Source of the DNA: an uncultured Lachnospiraceae bacterium
Lineage (GTDB): Bacteria; Bacillota; Clostridia; Lachnospirales; Lachnospiraceae
Reading direction: 5' to 3'
Assembly: GCA_910578885.1 (NCBI GenBank)
Contig: CAJTSH010000040.1
Span: 1-27,191, forward strand
Length of the DNA stretch: 27,191 bases
The notes under the pieces were generated by a model, which had not been told where the DNA came from, did no database searches, and saw only the letters and a program-made list of their open reading frames with translations. The translations under genes were made by a program, and so were the position numbers. Shown piece by piece: positions 6,790 to 13,489 of the stretch (positions are counted from its first letter, which is position 1; every line of letters starts with the position of its first letter).

Positions 6790-7890
6790 ATGAAACTAGG
6801 AATCGTTGGACTTCCAAATGTAGGAAAAAGTACATTGTTTAACTCATTGACAAAGGCAGGTGCAGAATCGGCGAACTATCCGTTTTGTACCATCGACCCC
6901 AATGTGGGAATCGTAACAGTACCGGATGAACGTCTGACCACGCTTGGAAATATGTATCATTCCAAAAAAGTGACGCCTGCAGTCATTGAGTTTGTGGATA
7001 TTGCAGGGCTTGTAAAAGGGGCAAGTAAGGGAGAAGGTCTTGGAAACCAGTTCCTTGCAAATATCAGGGAGGTGGATGCGATTGTCCATGTGGTACGCTG
7101 CTTTGAAGACACCAATGTCGTACATGTGGATGGAAGTGTTGACCCGGCGCGAGATATTGAGACCATCAATTTAGAACTGATATTTTCAGATGTTGAAATT
7201 TTGGAGCGCAGGATTGCAAAGGTGGCAAAAGGCGCCCGGATGGACAAGACGCTTGCGAAAGAGCAGGCATTGCTTGAGAACTTGAAGGCATATTTAGAAG
7301 AAGGAAATATGGCAAAGACCTTTGAAATTAGTGAAGATGAGGATGAGCAGGCATGGTTTGCTTCCTACAATCTTCTGACTGCCAAACCGGTCATTTATGC
7401 AGCAAATGTATCGGAGGAAGACTTGGCAAATGACGGAGCGGACAATGTGCATGTACAGAATGTGCGCAGACAGGCGGCAGGAGAAAGCAGTGAGGTATTT
7501 GTCATCTGCGCCCAGATTGAGCAGGAACTTGCAGAGCTTTCTGATGAAGAGAAGGCGATGTTCTTAGAAGACCTTGGATTAAAGGAAGCCGGATTGGACA
7601 AGCTGATTACGGCAAGCTATAAGCTGTTGGGCTTGATCAGCTATTTGACCAGCGGAGAAGATGAGACAAGAGCATGGACAATTACCAAAGGAACCAAGGC
7701 GCCTCAGGCGGCCGGAAAGATCCATACAGACTTTGAAAGAGGATTTATCCGCGCCGAGGTCGTATCTTATGAACACCTCATGGAGTGCGGCACGATGGCA
7801 GCAGCCAAGGAAAAAGGACTGGTACGTCTGGAAGGCAAAGACTATATCGTACAAGACGGCGATATCATTTTGTTCCGGTTCAATGTGTAA
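6790..7890 (+). CDS. ychF: redox-regulated ribosome-binding ATPase/GTPase YchF (Obg-related)
   Basis: The 366-residue protein is full length for YchF/OLA1, an Obg-family P-loop NTPase that associates with ribosomes and prefers ATP in studied members. Visible motifs are the Walker A GLPNVGKS (7-14), the switch region VDIAGLVKGASKGEGLGNQF (about 69-88) and the altered G4 motif NVSEED instead of NKxD (about 205), which explains the relaxed base specificity of the family. A coiled-coil insert follows the switch region (about 120-190), and a C-terminal TGS domain ends in IVQDGDIILFRFNV. AGGAAAAG precedes the ATG. It marks the resumption of conserved chromosome directly after the decayed integrase. 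The next 170 bases hold the repeat cluster instead of a usual terminator. Confidence 0.97.
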   Translation: MKLGIVGLPNVGKSTLFNSLTKAGAESANYPFCTIDPNVGIVTVPDERLTTLGNMYHSKKVTPAVIEFVDIAGLVKGASKGEGLGNQFLANIREVDAIVHVVRCFEDTNVVHVDGSVDPARDIETINLELIFSDVEILERRIAKVAKGARMDKTLAKEQALLENLKAYLEEGNMAKTFEISEDEDEQAWFASYNLLTAKPVIYAANVSEEDLANDGADNVHVQNVRRQAAGESSEVFVICAQIEQELAELSDEEKAMFLEDLGLKEAGLDKLITASYKLLGLISYLTSGEDETRAWTITKGTKAPQAAGKIHTDFERGFIRAEVVSYEHLMECGTMAAAKEKGLVRLEGKDYIVQDGDIILFRFNV

Positions 7891-7891
7891 C

Positions 7892-8059
7892 GATAAGCAG
7901 CGAGGATGGGTCTGCAATCACAGGATGCCCCTGTTTACAGGAGGCATCCTGTGGTTGCAGACCCATGTGAGTGCAACGAACAACCCCAGACCTATGGTCT
8001 GGGGTCTGCTGCTTATCATAATTATGGGCAAGGCACAGACCTGAGGTCTGCTGCTTATC
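7892..8059. repeat. cluster of nested inverted repeats bounded by GATAAGCAGC / GCTGCTTATC
   Basis: Three hairpins follow each other. First, a 24-base arm at 7906-7929 pairs with 7943-7966 (one G-T pair), capped by an inner CCTGT/ACAGG hairpin. Second, CCCCAGACC TAT GGTCTGGGG lies at 7984-8004. Third, CAGACC TGA GGTCTG lies at 8036-8050. GATAAGCAGC at 7892-7901 is the exact reverse complement of 8008-8017 and again of 8050-8059, and the right end is a direct repeat of GGTCTGCTGCTTATCATAA with a TATGG tail. There is no T-run after the long hairpin, so a plain terminator does not explain it. It may be a MITE-like or REP-like element. Overlapping small frames here on both strands reflect the symmetry and are not called. 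Confidence 0.8.
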
Positions 8060-8103
8060 ATAACTATGGAGCAAAGCACAAATATGCACAATAAAAAAAA
8101 CAC

Positions 8104-8163
8104 CGCATAAGATAATCCAAGAACCTCATCGAAAGAGGATACATAGGGAGGATGTCTTATGCG
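8104..8163 (+). promoter_or_regulatory. inverted repeat enclosing the ylmC start codon
   Basis: CGCATAAGA (8104-8112) and TCTTATGCG (8155-8163) are a perfect 9-base inverted repeat. The right arm contains the ATG at 8159. An inner CCTC...GAGG hairpin (8124-8137) and the GGGAGG ribosome binding site lie in the loop. In RNA this would bury the start codon while leaving the ribosome binding site unpaired. A regulatory role is inferred. Confidence 0.5.
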
Positions 8164-8410
8164 TTTTTGTGATTTGTGCGAAAAGGCTGTTATCAACGTG
8201 GAGGATTGCTGTAAGCTTGGAAATGTAGCTGATATAGAATTTGATGAATGTACAGGATGTATCCGTGCATTGATCGTACCTGAGTGCAATCACTTTTTCG
8301 GTTTGTTCGGTCCTGCAAAGGAACTCATTATTCCGTGGAATCAGGTGATAAAAATCGGACCCGATATTATTTTAGTAAAAATATGCAGGGAGGAACATAA
8401 AAAGCATTAA
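8159..8410 (+). CDS. ylmC: YlmC/YmxH family sporulation-linked PRC-barrel protein
   Basis: The 83-residue protein has the form of the YlmC/YmxH family: a small beta-rich PRC-barrel-like domain, with KAVINVEDCCKLGNVADIEF at the start and ELIIPWNQVIKIGPDIILVK near the end. The family is widespread in spore-forming Firmicutes, often beside sigE-sigG or nrdR; its molecular function is not established. Four cysteines (4, 7, 17, 18) sit near the N-terminus. GGGAGG lies about 8 bases upstream. The start codon is inside the inverted repeat described separately. nrdR follows 179 bases later with its own promoter. Confidence 0.85.
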   Translation: MRFCDLCEKAVINVEDCCKLGNVADIEFDECTGCIRALIVPECNHFFGLFGPAKELIIPWNQVIKIGPDIILVKICREEHKKH

Positions 8411-8480
8411 ATGTAAAGCGGTGGCATGACAAATGCACGAGGAAACAGATTGTTCAAGCATGTAAATGCAAGGATTTTTA

Positions 8481-8509
8481 TTGACAGTGGTTTCTAAAAA
8501 AGTTATACT
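8481..8509 (+). promoter_or_regulatory. strong sigma-A promoter of nrdR
   Basis: A perfect TTGACA (8481-8486) and TATACT (8504-8509) are spaced by 17 bases, 80 bases before the nrdR ATG. Confidence 0.85.
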
Positions 8510-8589
8510 AAGTGGAAGAATAAGAAGGAAGCCTTGGATACAGTGCAGAGAGAGACCGGCGGAAGAGAGCGCCAGACAGGGAGTAGACG

Positions 8590-9042
8590 ATGAAATGTCC
8601 GTTTTGCAGCAGTGAGAACACAAGAGTAATTGATTCGAGACCGGCAGATGATAATAATTCCATCCGCCGCAGGAGACTATGTGATGATTGCGGGAAACGT
8701 TTTACTACATATGAAAAGGTAGAGACAATTCCCTTGATTGTCATCAAGAAGGACAATAATCGAGAACAGTATGACCGCTCTAAGATTGAGGCGGGTATTT
8801 TGCGTGCCTGCCATAAGCGTCCGGTATCTGCGAACCAGATTAATCAACTGGTAGATGAGGTGGAGACAGAGATTTTTAACCGCGAGGAGAAAGAGATCCC
8901 AAGCACAGAGATTGGTGAAATCGTAATGGACAAGCTAAAGGATTTGGAAGCAGTGGCTTATGTACGATTTGCATCCGTATACCGTGAGTTTAAGGATGTG
9001 AACACTTTTATGAATGAATTGAAGAAAATGCTGGATAAATAG
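8590..9042 (+). CDS. nrdR: transcriptional repressor NrdR
   Basis: The 150-residue length is standard for NrdR, the nucleotide-sensing repressor of ribonucleotide reductase genes. The N-terminal zinc ribbon is complete: Cys3, Cys6, Cys31 and Cys34 (MKCPFC and LCDDCGKRF), with the basic IRRRR stretch between the cysteine pairs. An ATP-cone domain follows (about residues 48-138), with PLIVIKKDNNREQYDRSKIE and YVRFASVYREFKDVNTF. A strong promoter and the terminator at 9079 make it a probable single-gene unit. I see no clear NrdR box inside the window. Confidence 0.97.
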   Translation: MKCPFCSSENTRVIDSRPADDNNSIRRRRLCDDCGKRFTTYEKVETIPLIVIKKDNNREQYDRSKIEAGILRACHKRPVSANQINQLVDEVETEIFNREEKEIPSTEIGEIVMDKLKDLEAVAYVRFASVYREFKDVNTFMNELKKMLDK

Positions 9043-9078
9043 TTTTGTGCCAGAGTAAATTGCATAGATTGATTTGCA

Positions 9079-9113
9079 GGGAGTCATACTGATTAGTAGG
9101 ACTTCCTTTTTAT
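9079..9113 (+). terminator. intrinsic terminator of nrdR
   Basis: GGGAGTC (9079-9085) pairs with GACTTCC (9100-9106, one G-T pair), followed by TTTTT. Confidence 0.75.
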
Positions 9114-9133
9114 TCATTTATTTGGGCAATTGC

Positions 9134-9161
9134 TTGCAAGTTCGAAAAGATTTGTTATAAT
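9134..9161 (+). promoter_or_regulatory. promoter of the hydrolase-yqeG-rpiB unit
   Basis: TTGCAA (9134-9139) and a perfect TATAAT (9156-9161) are spaced by 16 bases, 44 bases before the next ATG. Confidence 0.7.
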
Positions 9162-9205
9162 AGAGTGCGGAAGATTCAAAGAAAAATGAGAGATGGAGAA
9201 AGAAT

Positions 9206-9751
9206 ATGAGGATTTTACCGGAAGAAACTAGATGTATCGTGATTGATTATCAGGAAAAAATATTACCTGCAATGGCAAATAAGGAAGCGCTTTTAAAAAA
9301 TTCCGTGACACTGTTGAAAGGCTTGAAGGAATTAGAGATACCGATGACGCTTACGGCACAGTATTCAAAGGGGCTGGGCTTGAATGTGAAGGAAATTACG
9401 GATGCAATCGGCTCCGAGGAGTTCTTTGATAAGAAGTCCTTTAGCTCTTATGGAGCGCCGGAAGTAAAAAAGATTCTTGATGGTGATGAAGTCCGTAGAA
9501 ATGTGATTATCTGCGGAATTGAGGCGCATGTCTGTGTGCTGCAGACCATCATGGATTTATCGGAAGCAGGCTATCAGCCGATTCTGGTGGAGGATTGCAT
9601 TTCATCCAGAAATCCTCACGACATGGATATGGCGATTAAACGTGCGGCAGTAGAAGGAGCATTGATTACGACAAAGGAAGCATTGCTGTTTGAACTGACA
9701 CAGGGAGCGGATTCGCCGCATTTTAAGCAGATTTCCGCATTGATTAAATAG
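9206..9751 (+). CDS. isochorismatase-like cysteine hydrolase
   Basis: The 181-residue protein belongs to the isochorismatase/nicotinamidase-like cysteine hydrolase superfamily. The catalytic triad can be placed at Asp14 (CIVIDYQEK), Lys76 or Lys77 (FFDKKSFSSYG) and Cys110 (IICGIEAHVCVLQT). The cis-peptide region before the cysteine and the helix after it are typical. No metal-binding DxHxxxxH of true nicotinamidases is seen, so the substrate is open: a small amide or isochorismate-like compound. It is the first gene of a short unit with yqeG-like and rpiB, joined by small gaps and without a terminator between them. Confidence 0.88.
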   Translation: MRILPEETRCIVIDYQEKILPAMANKEALLKNSVTLLKGLKELEIPMTLTAQYSKGLGLNVKEITDAIGSEEFFDKKSFSSYGAPEVKKILDGDEVRRNVIICGIEAHVCVLQTIMDLSEAGYQPILVEDCISSRNPHDMDMAIKRAAVEGALITTKEALLFELTQGADSPHFKQISALIK

Positions 9752-9800
9752 TTGGGGCTATTTGAAGTTCTGCTGTTTGCAAGGAAGAGGGAGGAAGCAG

Positions 9801-10310
9801 ATGTTTAGCAGGTTTTATCCGGGAGAATATCTGGATTCGACCTATGAAATAGAGTTTGACCGGCTGTATCAGGAGGGATACCGCGGCGTTATTTTTGACA
9901 TAGATAACACGCTGGTGCCGCATGGCATGCCCGCAGATGAGCGGGCTAAAGCATTATTTGCCCACTTAAAAGAGCTGGGATATCAGAGCGTGCTTTTGTC
10001 CAATAATAAAGAGCCGCGTGTGAAGATGTTTCATGAGGTTGTAAAGGTGCAGTACATTTTCAAGGCAAAGAAGCCGTCGGTGAGAAATTATTTAAAGGCA
10101 ATGGAGCTTATGCATACAAATAAAGACAATACATTGTTTGTCGGCGATCAGATTTTTACGGATATCTACGGCGCTAACCGGGCAGGAATCCGTACCATAT
10201 TGGTAAAGCCTATTCATCCGAAAGAAGAAATACAGATTGTACTGAAACGGTATTTGGAGAAAATCGTATTATTTTTTTATCGTAAGAGCTTAAAGAGAAA
10301 CGAATCTTAG
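9801..10310 (+). CDS. yqeG: YqeG family HAD-superfamily phosphatase
   Basis: The ATG at 9801 is chosen because GAGGAAG lies just upstream and the protein then begins MFSRFYPGEYLDSTYEI, as YqeG-type (subfamily IIIA) proteins do; the reading frame is open farther upstream to 9762 but without support. HAD motifs are all present in 169 residues: DIDNTL with the nucleophile Asp33 and acid Asp35, SNN for motif II, the lysine of KAKKPS, and GDQIFTDIYGANRAG for motif IV. The substrate is unknown; relatives include phosphatidylglycerophosphatase GEP4 of mitochondria. It sits between the hydrolase and rpiB in the same transcription unit. Confidence 0.88.
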   Translation: MFSRFYPGEYLDSTYEIEFDRLYQEGYRGVIFDIDNTLVPHGMPADERAKALFAHLKELGYQSVLLSNNKEPRVKMFHEVVKVQYIFKAKKPSVRNYLKAMELMHTNKDNTLFVGDQIFTDIYGANRAGIRTILVKPIHPKEEIQIVLKRYLEKIVLFFYRKSLKRNES

Positions 10311-10367
10311 AACGGAAAAGTGTGTAGAGAATTACAGGGAAATGAAAGAGGAGAGCAGAACAGGAAT

Positions 10368-10808
10368 ATGAAGATTGCAATTGGAAACGACCATACAGCG
10401 GTGGAAATGAAGTTGGAGATTCAAAAATTTCTGGAAGATTTAGGGCATGAGGTGGTCAATTACGGAACGGATGCGGCTGAGAGCTGTAATTACCCGATAT
10501 ACGGGGAAAAGGTCGGGCTGGCTGTAGCAGGCGGAGAGGCGGATTGCGGCGTGCTGATCTGCGGAACCGGTGTGGGAATCTCTATCGCGGCAAATAAGGT
10601 AAAGGGAATTCGTGCGGCAGTCTGCACTGATGCGACAATGGCAAGACTTGTGAAAGAGCACAATGACGCCAATATCATTGCATTTGGCGCAAGAATTGTC
10701 GGAATAGAGGTCGCAAAGGATATTGTAAAGGCATATTTGGACGCGGAATTTATGGGCGGGAGACATGTACGGCGCATTGAAATGATTCATGAAATTGAGA
10801 CACGCTAA
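10368..10808 (+). CDS. rpiB: ribose-5-phosphate isomerase B (RpiB/LacAB family)
   Basis: This is the full-length 146-residue enzyme of the RpiB/LacA/LacB family, interconverting ribose 5-phosphate and ribulose 5-phosphate in the pentose phosphate pathway. The start at 10368 gives the conserved MKIAIGNDHTAVEMK. The frame extends to 10320, but this extension is not conserved in character. Asp8-His9, the catalytic Cys65 in LICGTGVGISIAANKVKGIR, the His98 of KEHNDAN and GGRHVRRI near the end are all in place. Cys65 supports RpiB over the ketose-specific LacA. It is the last gene of its unit; efp follows after its own promoter. Confidence 0.93.
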   Translation: MKIAIGNDHTAVEMKLEIQKFLEDLGHEVVNYGTDAAESCNYPIYGEKVGLAVAGGEADCGVLICGTGVGISIAANKVKGIRAAVCTDATMARLVKEHNDANIIAFGARIVGIEVAKDIVKAYLDAEFMGGRHVRRIEMIHEIETR

Positions 10809-10816
10809 AAAAAAGG

Positions 10817-10845
10817 TTGAAATATACTTATATTTATTATAGAAT
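10817..10845 (+). promoter_or_regulatory. promoter of efp
   Basis: TTGAAA (10817-10822) and TAGAAT (10840-10845) are 17 bases apart, 53 bases before the efp ATG. Confidence 0.6.
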
Positions 10846-10898
10846 AGTGAGCAGTGGGTTACAAAATTTCCCAGACAGAATCTAAGGAGGAATATCGA

Positions 10899-11456
10899 AT
10901 GATTTCAGCAGGAGATTTCAGAAATGGAATAACAATTGAATTAGAAGGTAATATTTTTCAGATCATCGAGTTTCAGCATGTAAAACCTGGAAAGGGTGCA
11001 GCTTTTGTTAGAACAAAGTTAAAGAATATCAAGAGCGGCGGTGTAGTAGAGAAAACGTTCCGCCCGACAGAGAAATGTCCGCAGGCGCGTATTGACAGAA
11101 AGGACATGCAGTATCTGTATTCAGACGGAGACTTATTCCATTTTATGGATGTAGAGAATTACGAGCAGATTGCATTGGATCAGGCGACAATCGGTGATAC
11201 GTTGAAGTTTGTAAAAGAGAATGAGATGTGTAAGATCTGTTCCCATAATGGCAATGTATTTGCAGTAGAGCCGCCTCTGTTCGTAGAATTACAGATTACA
11301 GAGACAGAACCGGGATTTAAGGGAGATACTGCGACTGGAGCTACAAAGCCGGCTGTTGTAGAGACAGGTGCAACCGTATATGTTCCTCTTTTTGTAGAGC
11401 AGGACGATGTAATTAAGATTGATACAAGAACCGGAGAATATCTCTCCAGAGTTTAA
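10899..11456 (+). CDS. efp: translation elongation factor P
   Basis: The 185-residue protein is standard EF-P, which enters the ribosomal E site and relieves stalling at polyproline stretches. The start at 10899 follows AAGGAGG by 8 bases and gives MISAGDFRNGITIELEGN; the open frame upstream to 10854 is not part of the protein. Domain I carries the modification loop HVKPGKGAAF with Lys32 at its tip, intact. Domains II and III follow (FMDVENYEQI; then the ends VIKIDTRTGEYLSRV). It has its own promoter and a strong terminator-like hairpin 61 bases after the stop. Confidence 0.97.
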   Translation: MISAGDFRNGITIELEGNIFQIIEFQHVKPGKGAAFVRTKLKNIKSGGVVEKTFRPTEKCPQARIDRKDMQYLYSDGDLFHFMDVENYEQIALDQATIGDTLKFVKENEMCKICSHNGNVFAVEPPLFVELQITETEPGFKGDTATGATKPAVVETGATVYVPLFVEQDDVIKIDTRTGEYLSRV

Positions 11457-11517
11457 TTCGTAGGAATCTTTCTTGTTAATAGTTAATAATAGAGAAAACT
11501 TTTAAATATGGAGGAAG

Positions 11518-11555
11518 GGAGATTCAAAACAATGTTTTGAATCTCCTTTTCTTTT
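11518..11555 (+). terminator. strong intrinsic terminator after efp
   Basis: GGAGATTCAAAA (11518-11529) pairs perfectly with TTTTGAATCTCC (11535-11546), 12 base pairs with a 5-base loop, followed by TTTTCTTTT. It ends only about 18 bases before the next start codon. Confidence 0.85.
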
Positions 11556-11573
11556 CAGAGAGAAGGAAGAGGT

Positions 11574-13430
11574 ATGCGAAAAAAAATTCAGATAGACAAA
11601 GAGAAAATCGGAAGCATCTGTTCTTATCTTGCCTTGCTGCTGATACCTGTTGTATTGTTTTATATGGAAGCGTTTTTTACGTACAATCCTTTTGAGAGAA
11701 CAAGATGGAGAGCACAGCTTTTAAATATCCTGTTTTTGGAACTGGTTTTCGTGATTCTTTTTATGATTACCTGTCGTGCGGTCTGGGCGCTTCGGATAGA
11801 AACTGCGATGGTGTTAGTGATTGGAATTGCGAATTATTATGTGATATCCTTTCGAGGGAATCCAATTGTCCCGTGGGATTTTCTGTCTCTGAAAACGGCG
11901 GCGAGTGTAGCGGGCGAATATAACTATGGGTTAGGTATAAAACAAATCCTATTGATTCTTCTGTTCGTCGTTTTGTTTGGTTTGGAGGGATTTGTTAAGA
12001 TAAAGCTGGAGAGGAAGAACTGGATGAAACAGCTTCTGGCTGGGGCGGCAGCTCTGAGTGTGATACTTGGAATGACTTGGGTGATTTCACAGGATAATTA
12101 TGTGACAAAGCTGCAGCTATATCCTTTTTTATTTACGCCGAATGTCATGTATGAGAGAAATGGTTTTGCTGTGACATTTCTGATGGATTTACGGTATTTG
12201 TCGGTGGAAAAACCAGAAGGATACAGTGCAAATGAGGCAAAGGAGATTTTGGAGAGTTATAGGGACGGATATTCTTGGGAATCGGCGGAAGAAAATCAGG
12301 GGGATACAGAGAAGGAAAAACTTCCCAATATTCTGGTGATTATGAATGAAGCGTTTTCCGATGTCGGCGTGCTGGGAGATTTTTCTGTCAGTGAAGATTA
12401 TATGCCCTTTGTTCACAGTCTGCAAAAAGGGGAAGATAATACGCTGACGGGGACGCTCCATGTATCCGTAAAGGGCGGAAATACGGCAAATACAGAGTTT
12501 GAATTTTTGACTGGACAGACAATGGCATTCTTGCCGGCGGGAAGCATTCCGTATCAGCAGTACGTGAATGGAGAGATTCCATCTATGGCGTCTTACTTAA
12601 AGGGACTGGGATACCGCACTATTGCGCTTCATCCTTATTATGCAAGCGGTTGGAACCGGGATAAGGTATATCCTTTCTTTGGATTTGAGGAGTTTTTGGA
12701 TAAGGACGAGTTTCGGATGGCGTCTCTTCTCCGCGGATATGTGGACGATATGTCCTGTACGGATAAGCTGATTGAATTATTTGAAAATAAAGAAAAAGGA
12801 AATCCGCTGTTTGCGTTTCTTGTCACGATGCAGAATCACAGTCCATATACGGACGGATACCAGTTTATTGACGGAAATATTGGGGTGAACGGTGATACCC
12901 ATTCCCCGTTATCGGAGTATCTTACCTTGATTCAAAAGTCGGATGAGGCTCTGCAGGCATTGGTGGAATATTTTAAAGAACAAGAGGAGCCGACCGTTAT
13001 TGTGTTCTTCGGGGATCATCAGCCTGCCGATAGTGTGGTATCTTCGATTGTAAAAACCGTCGCTGATGAGGAGAGCCCGCGGTTCGTAAAGGAACCAAGG
13101 GATGAAGCAGTTTCTGGAACTGAGTCGGAGGGTGCGGCAGAGGCAAAACGTTATGAGGTGCCTTATGTAATATGGGCAAATTATGATCTGAAAGAGACAA
13201 AGGGCGGGGATACCAGTGCGAATTATCTGGGAGCAGAAGTGCTAGAAGCAGCGGGAGTGCCGCTTAGCGACTATCAGAGGTATCTGCTGGGGCTGCAAGA
13301 GGAGTATCCGGCAATTTCTACGCAGAGGCTTTTGCAGGCAGACGGAAGCGTGGGAGACAAGGAAGCGGAAGAGATAGAACAATACCAGAAGGTGCAGTAT
13401 TATCTGCTGTTTGACAGCAAAAATCAGTAG
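11574..13430 (+). CDS. LtaS-like membrane phosphoglycerol transferase (sulfatase fold)
   Basis: The 618-residue protein has about five N-terminal membrane helices (roughly residues 12-36, 49-73, 75-93, 122-143, 153-172) and a large extracytoplasmic alkaline-phosphatase/sulfatase domain. Key residues of the LTA synthase family are visible: metal ligand Glu259 in IMNEAFSD, the likely nucleophile Thr304 in KGGNTANTEFEF, HPYYASGWNR, MQNHSPY, and FFGDHQP with Asp481 and His482. It should transfer glycerol phosphate from phosphatidylglycerol to a lipid-anchored or other envelope polymer outside the membrane. A glutamate-rich linker and an acidic C-terminal tail follow the helices and domain. The YfhO-type gene follows after 59 bases, forming a probable operon. 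No promoter is obvious between the efp terminator and the ATG. Confidence 0.92.
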   Translation: MRKKIQIDKEKIGSICSYLALLLIPVVLFYMEAFFTYNPFERTRWRAQLLNILFLELVFVILFMITCRAVWALRIETAMVLVIGIANYYVISFRGNPIVPWDFLSLKTAASVAGEYNYGLGIKQILLILLFVVLFGLEGFVKIKLERKNWMKQLLAGAAALSVILGMTWVISQDNYVTKLQLYPFLFTPNVMYERNGFAVTFLMDLRYLSVEKPEGYSANEAKEILESYRDGYSWESAEENQGDTEKEKLPNILVIMNEAFSDVGVLGDFSVSEDYMPFVHSLQKGEDNTLTGTLHVSVKGGNTANTEFEFLTGQTMAFLPAGSIPYQQYVNGEIPSMASYLKGLGYRTIALHPYYASGWNRDKVYPFFGFEEFLDKDEFRMASLLRGYVDDMSCTDKLIELFENKEKGNPLFAFLVTMQNHSPYTDGYQFIDGNIGVNGDTHSPLSEYLTLIQKSDEALQALVEYFKEQEEPTVIVFFGDHQPADSVVSSIVKTVADEESPRFVKEPRDEAVSGTESEGAAEAKRYEVPYVIWANYDLKETKGGDTSANYLGAEVLEAAGVPLSDYQRYLLGLQEEYPAISTQRLLQADGSVGDKEAEEIEQYQKVQYYLLFDSKNQ

Positions 13431-13489
13431 TGGAAACAGAAAAATGTATTCGTTTTATGCCTAAAAGGCACAGGATGGAGGAATAGTAA

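Noticed and set aside
7906..7966. long hairpin as simple terminator of ychF
   Set aside because: No T-run on either side, and the stem is far longer than a usual terminator.
7579..8289. several overlapping frames on both strands around the ychF end and the hairpin cluster
   Set aside because: They are mirror translations of inverted repeats and shadows of ychF; none has a supported start.
9762..9800. upstream extension of the YqeG-type protein
   Set aside because: The ribosome binding site and family-typical start lie at 9801.
10854..10898. upstream extension of EF-P
   Set aside because: AAGGAGG and the conserved N-terminus place the start at 10899.
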